Assembly: GCA_020853455.1 (NCBI GenBank)
Contig: JADYYV010000178.1
Coordinates: 1 to 12,852, forward strand
Direction: 5' to 3'
Origin: Alphaproteobacteria bacterium
GTDB lineage: Bacteria > Pseudomonadota > Alphaproteobacteria > Micavibrionales > UBA2020
Length of the DNA: 12,852 nt
Below, one piece after another: positions 6,920-12,852 of the stretch. The notes under the pieces were generated by a model. That model was not told the DNA's origin and did no database searches. It saw only the letters and a list, made by a program, of their open reading frames with translations. The first letter of the stretch is position 1. Every line of letters begins with the position of its first letter. A program made the position numbers and the translations under genes.

Positions 6920-7504
6920 TCAGCCGAAAAATTTCATGATCAGCATGAAAGCCAGAAAAAGCATGCAGGGCGGCAGGAAAACGAGCCCGAGGCCGATAAC
7001 CCCCTGCCGCCGCAAATGGCGCAGGTTTTTGCGGAAGATCAACATCAGCCACGGCAGGAACGCCGCCGCCAGCGCAAGAAACATCAACGGCTTTTCGAAC
7101 AACAATGCCGTCTCGTTTCTTTCGCCGATGAAGCGCGGCCCGCCGCCGGGCGGCACGGTGGCATGGTTTAACTGATGGTCCATGCTGTAAACGAAGGATA
7201 TCAAGAAGGGATACGCGACCAGCATCAGGCCGGAAAGAATGAAAAATGCGGTTCCCGCGGACACCGCCGCCGCATCCGGCTGCAGCTGTTTGGCCTTATG
7301 CCGCTGATGCGCCTTGCGGGCGGCGTAAAGCAGATAGCAGCCGCCGTAAAACCAGCAGGCGGTCGCTATCAGGTTGCCGAATCCGCTCGGGCTGCACTGC
7401 CAGTCCCCGACAGTCTTGAACGCCGGAACCCGCGCCGCTGTCGCCGCCAGCGCAGCGCAGGGGAAAAGAACGAGGCCGAAAAACAAAACGCGCGCGGGCT
7501 TCAT
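6920..7504 (-). CDS. Four-TM membrane protein of unknown function downstream of tpsB
   Basis: A 194-residue protein with a likely signal peptide (1-20, cut near ALA) and four hydrophobic helices (about 43-61, 84-107, 137-157, 169-191). A cysteine-containing, glycine-rich first helix (GFGNLIATACWFYGGCYLL) is followed by a basic loop (ARKAHQRHK) and a second helix. This layout recalls the small IcmD/DotP-like membrane proteins of type IVB secretion systems, but the second half has no such counterpart and no other Dot/Icm gene is present, so the likeness is weak. AGGA lies 7 bases before the ATG. It begins 47 bases after the transporter stop on the same strand with no terminator seen between, so co-transcription is plausible. 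The stop is 30 bases from the convergent Sel1 gene. Confidence 0.72.
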   Translation of the reverse strand: MKPARVLFFGLVLFPCAALAATAARVPAFKTVGDWQCSPSGFGNLIATACWFYGGCYLLYAARKAHQRHKAKQLQPDAAAVSAGTAFFILSGLMLVAYPFLISFVYSMDHQLNHATVPPGGGPRFIGERNETALLFEKPLMFLALAAAFLPWLMLIFRKNLRHLRRQGVIGLGLVFLPPCMLFLAFMLIMKFFG

Positions 7505-7551
7505 GTACCGTCCTGTAACAAGACGCGGCCAAGCTGCGGAGCGGGCAATGC

Positions 7552-9234
7552 TCAGAACTTGCCGGTGATGGTTGCGAACAAGCGGGGGTTGTCGTCGCCT
7601 TCGGTCTGCACATCGGCCGTCATCGGCACCGCGACTTCGAGCGTGCCGGCGAAGCGGTCGTCGAGGTTCAGGCGCGCGCCGCCGCCGGCGGAAACGATCG
7701 AGCGGCGACGGTCGCGGACAACCGCGTTGTCGGGGTCGCGCACTTCGCCGCCGTCGACAAAGCCGTACAGCTGCAGCAGGTTGACGGGCAGCGCGACGGG
7801 GTTGTTGGCGCGCAGCTCGAAGCGCGCGGCATAGCCGTCTTCGCCGGTGATTTCCGAGTTGTCGTAGGCGCTGCCGTAATTGACGCCGCCCACGCCGAAT
7901 TCTTCGGATGCCAGCAGCGTGTCCGACGACAACTGGCCGCTCGCCGACAGGAAGGCTTCGAAAATATTGGTGATGCGCTGCACACGGCTGACTTCGGCGT
8001 TCAGCTTGAAGAACTGCGGATCGCCCAGCGCGCGGGTCAGGCGCGCGTCGCCCTTGTCGCTGGCGTTCAGGAAGTTCAGGCCCTTGCTGGCTTCGCCGGA
8101 CAGGGTGTTGACGCCAAGCCAGCTGTCGGTGAACTGGAACGTGCCGCCGGCGCGCAGCACGCGCAGGCGGTCTTCCGCGCCGCCGGCCGGGATGTTGTCG
8201 CTGCGCTTGGAATCGAGGTAGTTGAACTTCAGCGTGCCGTACAGGTTCTTGTTTCTCGAACGGATGAAGGGATGCGTCAGGTCAAGGTTGACGGATTTCG
8301 CGTCGCCCTCCACGTCGAACGGGGTCAGCGTGAAGCCGGGATCGGTCTTGGTGTAGCTGAGCGTGGTGGACAGGCGCGTGCCTTCATGGTTCAGCGGCTG
8401 CTGCCAGGTAAACGCGCCATAGGCGAGTTCCGCATGGTCGGGCGTGACGACGCCCTGGAAATTCAGGCCTTCATAGAAACCAAGGGCGTTGTTGAAACGC
8501 ACGCCCGCATTGGTCTGCAGCGGGCCCAGGAAGCGGGTGCCGCGGTTGTCGATCTGGAAGAACGCGTCGAACGGTTTCTGGTCGACGACCAGTGTAATGT
8601 CGGTGGCGCCGGGCGTTTTCGACGGCGACAGCACCGCGCGCGCGTTCATGCCCGCAAGGTCGTTGATGAGCAGCACGTAACGCTCGAGCGCTTTGGAATT
8701 CAGCGGTTTCTGCGCGCGCAGTTTCGCGGCATAGCCCTCCAGCCAGGCGGGGTTGGCGCGCGACGCGCCCTGAATGGTGACGTTTTCGACAAAGCCCTCG
8801 ACGACGCGCAGCTTCACATGGCCGCCGTCGATGGTTTGCGGCGGAACCACGACCTGCGTCAGGATATAGCCGTCGTTGCGGTATTTCGCGGTCAGGCGGT
8901 CGGCGATGCCGAACACATCGGCGAGCGAGATGGTGGTGCCGATCATGCTGTCATAGACGGAGCGGATCTGCAGATCGTCATAGACGGTCTGGCCTTCGAT
9001 ATCGACGGATTTCAGCGTCAGCTTCACTTTTTCAGCGCCCGCGGGTGCGGTGACCGCGCCGCCGGTTTGAATTTTGGCGCCGCCTTCGGGCAGCGTTTGG
9101 GTGGGCATCGGGGCGATCTGGCCGCCGGCGCGCGGCGCTTCGGCGGATGACGGCACGGCCTGCGCATAGGCCTGCGACGCAAACAGCGTGGCGGCGGTCA
9201 TCATGGAAAGGAAAAGCTTCGGAAACTTGATCAT
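7552..9234 (-). CDS. TpsB/FhaC/ShlB-family outer-membrane transporter (two-partner secretion)
   Basis: Outer-membrane pore of the Omp85 superfamily that exports a TpsA passenger across the outer membrane (type Vb secretion). The 560-residue length is normal for the family. Order: signal peptide 1-24 (cut after AYA), a Pro/Ala/Gly-rich linker to about 68, POTRA_2-type domain (about 72-148, with YRNDGYILTQVVVPPQ and VKLRVVEGFV), a second less obvious POTRA region (about 150-220), then a beta-barrel ending in a C-terminal Phe as outer-membrane proteins do. The barrel keeps the GFVDGG motif (D494), but the loop-6 motif reads YGSAYD with S455 where family members normally carry arginine (VRGY or GRAYD). 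The TTG at 9246 would only add four residues; ATG 9234 gives a standard signal peptide, though no strong ribosome binding site is visible. It follows the beta-helix gene on the same strand. Confidence 0.9.
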   Translation of the reverse strand: MIKFPKLFLSMMTAATLFASQAYAQAVPSSAEAPRAGGQIAPMPTQTLPEGGAKIQTGGAVTAPAGAEKVKLTLKSVDIEGQTVYDDLQIRSVYDSMIGTTISLADVFGIADRLTAKYRNDGYILTQVVVPPQTIDGGHVKLRVVEGFVENVTIQGASRANPAWLEGYAAKLRAQKPLNSKALERYVLLINDLAGMNARAVLSPSKTPGATDITLVVDQKPFDAFFQIDNRGTRFLGPLQTNAGVRFNNALGFYEGLNFQGVVTPDHAELAYGAFTWQQPLNHEGTRLSTTLSYTKTDPGFTLTPFDVEGDAKSVNLDLTHPFIRSRNKNLYGTLKFNYLDSKRSDNIPAGGAEDRLRVLRAGGTFQFTDSWLGVNTLSGEASKGLNFLNASDKGDARLTRALGDPQFFKLNAEVSRVQRITNIFEAFLSASGQLSSDTLLASEEFGVGGVNYGSAYDNSEITGEDGYAARFELRANNPVALPVNLLQLYGFVDGGEVRDPDNAVVRDRRRSIVSAGGGARLNLDDRFAGTLEVAVPMTADVQTEGDDNPRLFATITGKF

Positions 9235-9281
9235 GTCTGTGCCCAATTTTTTTATGGCGGCGATAAAATTGCCGCGGCAGG

Positions 9282-9350
9282 CGGAAAGCCCGTTCTGCTG
9301 CCCAGTATAGTGAAAAGAACATTTAATTCAAAAAGTTAATCGGCTTTCCG
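9282..9350. repeat. 9-base inverted repeat flanking the tpsB promoter
   Basis: CGGAAAGCC (9282-9290) and its exact reverse complement GGCTTTCCG (9342-9350) lie on either side of the candidate -35/-10 elements, with 51 bases between the arms. The distance is too long for an ordinary hairpin but would suit a pair of operator half-sites or a looped regulator. Chance is possible. Confidence 0.5.
9304..9331 (-). promoter_or_regulatory. Candidate sigma70-type promoter of tpsB
   Basis: On the minus strand, TTGAAT (9331-9326), a 16-base spacer and TATACT (9309-9304) lie in a locally AT-rich stretch. The -10 matches five of six consensus positions and the -35 four of six. Transcription would begin near 9297, leaving a leader of about 60 bases before the ATG at 9234. 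Confidence 0.6.
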
Positions 9351-9360
9351 TATGCAAGCA

Positions 9361-9403
9361 AAAGAAAACCCTCCGTTGCGTGATTTTTCTGCAACGGAGG
9401 GTT
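9361..9403 (-). terminator. Intrinsic terminator of the beta-helix gene
   Basis: A perfect 13-base stem, AACCCTCCGTTGC (9367-9379) with its complement (9391-9403), has an 11-base loop. Read on the minus strand it is followed by a T-rich tract (TTTTCTTT, complement of 9361-9368). It starts about 20 bases after the beta-helix stop codon. Confidence 0.85.
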
Positions 9404-9423
9404 ATGGATAGGCTTGTTAACGA

Positions 9424-12400
9424 TTACGGCCGGCAGCTGGCGTTATCGGCCAGAATGCTGGTCGCATCGTCGTTCAGGTCGATGTTGACGTTGGCATTGC
9501 CGCCGACCGCGCCCCAGCAGGAAGCAGCCGCGCCCGCCGCAGGCTCGATATTCGCAAGCGCCGCAGGGTTCGGGGTGCCGTTATCGTCGCCACCGGCCGC
9601 CGGCGCGATATCCGCCAGATCCTGGATGGTGAAGAAGTGGCTGGTCGGGCCCGTCGGGATGTTCGGCAGCGCCAGAACCGTGATGCCTGCCTTGCCGGGC
9701 TTGTAGCCGTTGCCTTTGACCTTTTGCAGGATCTGGTTGTCGTCGAGGTCGAAGAAGCCCGCGAAGATCTGGCCAAGGCTGTTGTTGTCGTCATAGTCGT
9801 TCAGCATCGCCTCGATCGCCAGATACTGCGCCATCGTCATATGGCCGCCGGAAACGCCGTCATAGGTCGCCAGCGTGCCGTCGATGATGGTGGGGCTGTC
9901 GGGTGCGAAGAACGCGCCGTTTTGCAGATCGACATAGTATTTCGTCTGCTGTTCGAACACCTGCGCGCCGAGCGAGTTGCCGACGAGGTTGAGGTTCGCG
10001 GGCACCCAGCCGCCCTGCGGCTGCTCGGACGGGCCTTCGACCGCCGGCATCGGGTATTCGTAGCCGGGGTAGTAAGCCATCGAAGGCTCGAAGCGCAGCG
10101 CGGTCGATCCGCCGGTGAAGGTGTTACCCTTGCCCGTCAGGTCGATCAGGCCCGAGCCGATCCACGCGCCGATGTCGTTCTGCGTGAAACGGTTGCCGGA
10201 GATTTCGATCGTGCCGTTGTTGTACGCGCGGGCATCGAGGCCGACATTGTTGTTCACGATGTCATTGTCGTCGACCAGCACGTTGCCGACGCCGCTGAAA
10301 TCGCCATAGACGCCGTTGGTGACCTGCGGCTTGATTTCGCCTTCGCCGTAGAAGCCTTCGTTGTCGCCGAGGCGGATGCCGGTCGTCGGGCCATCGTTGC
10401 CTTCATAAGCGGTTTCGCGGTCGGTCTGCTGCTCGCCGCCTTCTTCGCCGGCGGGCGCCTGGTAATTGCCGATGACGGTGTTGCCCTGGATGATGATGCG
10501 GCCGTCGCGGGCTTCGTCATTCGCGGCCACGCGCAGGATGTCGCCGCCTTCATTGTTGCCGTCCTGGTTGCCGTTATCGTCGTCGGTCGGCAGTTCGGGT
10601 TCGGGAACCACGCCGTTGCTGTAGGCGACCTGGATGCCGTCATCGCCGTAGTTCGACACCATGTTGCCAAGGATGTGGATGCTGTCGGCGAAGTAAGCCT
10701 GGATGCCGTCGTTGCGCACAAACTTGATGCAGTTGTCGATCACGTCGACCGCGTCGGAATACAGGACGCGGATGCCGTTGAGGAAGCCTTCGACATGGTT
10801 GCCGGCGATTTGCGCGCCGTCGCTCGAGATCACTTCGATGCCGTTGTTGAAGCCGCCCGTCACGCGGTTGTCGTTGACGGACAGGTTGCTCACGTAATCG
10901 GCCGTGATGCCGTTGTTGCCGACATCGGCGACGTTGTTGCCGGTGATGCCGACATTGTCGCCGTTTTCGACGATGATGCCGTCGCCGTAGGTGGTGCCGT
11001 TGACGCGGTTATAGGCAATCGCCACATCGTCGCTGTTGCGCACGGCGATGCCGTTGATATAGCTGCCCGCGACGTCGTTGCCGATCAGCGCGGTTGCGTC
11101 GGCGTTGTCGGCATAGATGCCGTTTTCGCCGCTATCCGTGACGCCGTTGAAGGCGACCAGCGTGCCGTAAGCGTCGGTCAGTTCGATGCCGTTGCTGCCC
11201 GATCCGTTCACCGCGTTCAGCGCGATGACCGTGCCGGCCGCGTTATCCACATCGATGCCGTCGTCGTTCGACGCCGAAACCGTGTTGAGCGCGATGACCG
11301 TGCCCAGCAGGTTTTTCGCGTGGATGCCGTCGTTGCCGGATGTGCTGACGTTGTTCAGCGTCACCAGCGTGCCGGCGGCGTCGGTCAGTTCGATGCCGTT
11401 ATCGCCGGAGCGCTCGACCTTGTTGAGCGCGATGTTGGTCAGCAGCGCGTTGTCGACGTCGATGCCGTCGCCTTTCGCATCCGACACATGGTTGAGCGAA
11501 ATGTCGGTCAGGGCCGCGTTTTTCACGTGGATGCCGTCATTGCCCGCGCCGTCGACGCGGTTCAGGTGGATGCCGGTCGCAGCCGCGTTGCGCAGGTCGA
11601 TGTCGTTATGGCCCGATGCCGACACATTGTTCAGCGCGATTTCGGTCAGCGCCGCGTTGTCGACGTCGATGCCGTTTTGACCGGAAGAAGACACATCGTT
11701 CAGCGCAACCAGCGTGCCGAGCGCGAAGTTGACATGGATGCCGTCATTGCCGCTGCCCGAAACCGCGTTTGCCGCGATCACGGTGCCGGCGGTCGCGACG
11801 GTGTCGATGCCGTTGTCGCCCGATTTGGACACTTTGTTGAGGGCGATGATGCTGCCAGCCGCGCCGCCCAGGTCGATGCCGTCGTCTTTCGATTCCGACA
11901 CGTCGTTCAGGGTGATCAGCGTGCCCAGCGCGCCTGCGACATGGATGCCGTCATTGCCGGATTTCGACACGGCGTTCGCCGCCACCAGCAGGTTGGCGGT
12001 CGCAGCCGTATCGATGCCGTTGTCGCCGGAGGTGGCGACTTTGTTGAGCGCGATGGCGGTGTTGTTCGCAGCCGCCACATCAATGCCGTCGTCTTTGGAT
12101 TCCGACACGTCGTTCAGGGTGATGATGGTGTCATCGGCCAGCGCGACATGGATGCCGTCATTGCCCGAACCGCTGACGGCGTTCGCCGCAACCAGCAGGT
12201 TAGCTGTGCCGAGCGTATCGATGCCGTTGTCGCCCGACTTGGCGACTTTGTTGAGCGCGATGGCGGTGTTTTTAGCCGCCGCGACATCAATGCCGTCGTC
12301 TTTCGATTCCGACACGTCGTTCAGGGTGATCAGCGTATCTTCCGCAGACGCGACATGGATGCCGTCATTGCCCGAACCCGAAACCGCGTTGGCGGCGATC

Positions 12401-12852
12401 AGCAGGTTGGTGGTTTTGAAGGTGTCGATGCCGTTGCCGCCGGAGGTGCCGACTTTGTTGAGGGCGATTGCGGTGTTGTTCGCGTTCGCCACATCAATGC
12501 CGTCGTCTTTCGAGCCGGACACGTCGTTCAGGGTGATGAGCGTATTGTTCGCGCCATCGACATGGATGCCGTCGTTGCCGGAGCCGGAAACCGCGTTCAG
12601 GGCGATGATCTTGTCTTCGACCGTGCCGCCGGCGATGCCGTTGTTGCCGCTGCCCGAAACCGCGTTCAGCGCGACCAGCGTGCCGTTGCTGCGCAGCAGG
12701 TCGATGCCGTTGCCGTTCACGCTGTCCTTGACGATGTTCGCCGCGACGATGACGCCGTTGCTGTCTTCGACATGGATGTTGTTGTTTTGCGAGCCTTCGA
12801 CATAGTTCAGGCCGACAATCGCGTTGTCCGAATTGTCGATATGGATGCCGTC
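9424..12852 (-). CDS. Large beta-helix repeat exoprotein (probable TpsA-like passenger), 5' end outside window
   Basis: The frame is open to the window edge, giving at least 1,142 residues; a GTG at 12720 lies within a repeat and is not a real start. Visible residues 1-737 are 32 coils of a 23-residue repeat with a thirty-third begun: (D/N)-G-I, a variable strand, then (I/V)-x-x-N-x-V-x-x-S-G-x, with Asn at coil position 16 in every copy. This is the PbH1/NosD-type right-handed parallel beta-helix, with an internal Asn ladder. An acidic Pro/Asp/Gly linker (about 10540-10605) interrupts it, then more irregular coils (IIIQGNTVIGN, VLVDDNDIVNN, IEISGNRFTQN). The C-terminal region holds IDGTLATYDG, two PAAG-containing segments and cysteines at codons 9517-9519 and 9433-9435, the latter three residues from the end. 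Neighbouring tpsB suggests export by two-partner secretion and a surface or released location; the N-terminal TPS domain that would prove it is not in view. A sugar-acting or purely adhesive role cannot be told apart. Confidence 0.85.
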   Translation of the reverse strand, partial: DGIHIDNSDNAIVGLNYVEGSQNNNIHVEDSNGVIVAANIVKDSVNGNGIDLLRSNGTLVALNAVSGSGNNGIAGGTVEDKIIALNAVSGSGNDGIHVDGANNTLITLNDVSGSKDDGIDVANANNTAIALNKVGTSGGNGIDTFKTTNLLIAANAVSGSGNDGIHVASAEDTLITLNDVSESKDDGIDVAAAKNTAIALNKVAKSGDNGIDTLGTANLLVAANAVSGSGNDGIHVALADDTIITLNDVSESKDDGIDVAAANNTAIALNKVATSGDNGIDTAATANLLVAANAVSKSGNDGIHVAGALGTLITLNDVSESKDDGIDLGGAAGSIIALNKVSKSGDNGIDTVATAGTVIAANAVSGSGNDGIHVNFALGTLVALNDVSSSGQNGIDVDNAALTEIALNNVSASGHNDIDLRNAAATGIHLNRVDGAGNDGIHVKNAALTDISLNHVSDAKGDGIDVDNALLTNIALNKVERSGDNGIELTDAAGTLVTLNNVSTSGNDGIHAKNLLGTVIALNTVSASNDDGIDVDNAAGTVIALNAVNGSGSNGIELTDAYGTLVAFNGVTDSGENGIYADNADATALIGNDVAGSYINGIAVRNSDDVAIAYNRVNGTTYGDGIIVENGDNVGITGNNVADVGNNGITADYVSNLSVNDNRVTGGFNNGIEVISSDGAQIAGNHVEGFLNGIRVLYSDAVDVIDNCIKFVRNDGIQAYFADSIHILGNMVSNYGDDGIQVAYSNGVVPEPELPTDDDNGNQDGNNEGGDILRVAANDEARDGRIIIQGNTVIGNYQAPAGEEGGEQQTDRETAYEGNDGPTTGIRLGDNEGFYGEGEIKPQVTNGVYGDFSGVGNVLVDDNDIVNNNVGLDARAYNNGTIEISGNRFTQNDIGAWIGSGLIDLTGKGNTFTGGSTALRFEPSMAYYPGYEYPMPAVEGPSEQPQGGWVPANLNLVGNSLGAQVFEQQTKYYVDLQNGAFFAPDSPTIIDGTLATYDGVSGGHMTMAQYLAIEAMLNDYDDNNSLGQIFAGFFDLDDNQILQKVKGNGYKPGKAGITVLALPNIPTGPTSHFFTIQDLADIAPAAGGDDNGTPNPAALANIEPAAGAAASCWGAVGGNANVNIDLNDDATSILADNASCRP
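10642..12852 (-). repeat. Array of 32 tandem 23-residue (69 bp) beta-helix coils
   Basis: Coils begin at visible residues 1, 24, 48, 71, 94 and then every 23 residues with only single-residue slips (extra residue after coils 2 and 27, one missing in coil 30). Ile at position 3 and Asn at position 16 are present in every coil; Gly at position 2 is missing only in coils 2 and 19. The array continues beyond the right edge. Confidence 0.93.
11125..12573 (-). repeat. Seven 207-bp higher-order repeats (3 x 23 residues)
   Basis: Coils 5-25 group into triplets with distinct signatures: first coil DGIH, second mostly (D/N)GID with LN(K/D/N/A)V, third NGID or NGIE. Unit boundaries fall at 12573, 12366, 12159, 11952, 11745, 11538 and 11331. 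Exact 31-base identity occurs at a 207-base offset (12033-12063 with 12240-12270), and about 40 bases are identical at 414 bases (from 11881 and 12295). Identity is highest in the first four units and fades in the last three. Confidence 0.88.

Noticed and set aside
6920..7504. Dot/Icm (type IVB) secretion component
   Set aside because: Similarity is limited to the layout of the first two helices, and no other Dot/Icm gene is in the window.
12718..12720. GTG as the start of the beta-helix gene
   Set aside because: Forty-four further in-frame codons up to the window edge encode two more perfect coils, so the GTG is an internal valine.
11714..12805. Long plus-strand open frame of 363 codons opposite the repeat array
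   Set aside because: It is the periodic shadow of the 69-bp coil repeats; its product is low-complexity and has no start signal or recognisable domain.
10642..12852. CRISPR array or noncoding satellite
   Set aside because: The periodic 69-bp units are in frame, without spacers, and encode conserved coil positions.

Overview
This 12.85 kb window is GC-rich chromosomal DNA, most likely from an alphaproteobacterium. That placement is an inference from codon use and the kinds of genes present (DctA, MmsB-type dehydrogenase, FecR-domain protein, a FhaC-like secretion pore); nothing here fixes the genus. No rRNA, tRNA, CRISPR array, transposase or phage gene was seen. Both edges cut into the region, and the right edge lies inside a gene.

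Left half (1-5424), ordinary metabolic and envelope genes: a DctA-type C4-dicarboxylate/H+ or Na+ symporter (+); a secreted FecR-domain protein with a long charged coiled-coil tail (+); a 3-hydroxyisobutyrate dehydrogenase (-), convergent with FecR; an exported peroxiredoxin/thioredoxin-like protein (+), divergent from the dehydrogenase; then a two-gene minus-strand unit of a two-TM protein of unknown function followed by a DUF1648-type membrane protein. The redoxin gene appears to end at an intrinsic terminator that lies inside the 3' end of the convergent DUF1648 gene.

Middle (5425-6889): a 319-base intergenic stretch with a strong hairpin plus T-run and several CTGT-type direct repeats, then a membrane-anchored or lipoprotein Sel1-repeat protein (+).

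Right half (6920-12852, all minus strand) is the accessory and most interesting part. A large exported-looking repeat protein, of which at least 1,142 residues are visible and whose N-terminus is outside the window, is built from about 33 copies of a 23-residue right-handed beta-helix coil with an invariant Asn. Twenty-one of these coils are organised as seven 69-residue (207 bp) triplets. It ends in a short tail with two cysteines. After an intrinsic terminator and a separate promoter comes a TpsB/FhaC-like outer-membrane transporter (POTRA plus 16-strand barrel type), followed 47 bases later by a four-TM membrane protein of unknown function. The reading proposed here is a two-partner (type Vb) secretion locus whose passenger is a NosD/PbH1-type beta-helix instead of the usual filamentous-haemagglutinin repeats, with a possible third membrane component. 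The TpsB loop-6 motif lacks its normally conserved arginine, which adds to the suspicion that this is a diverged secretion pair.
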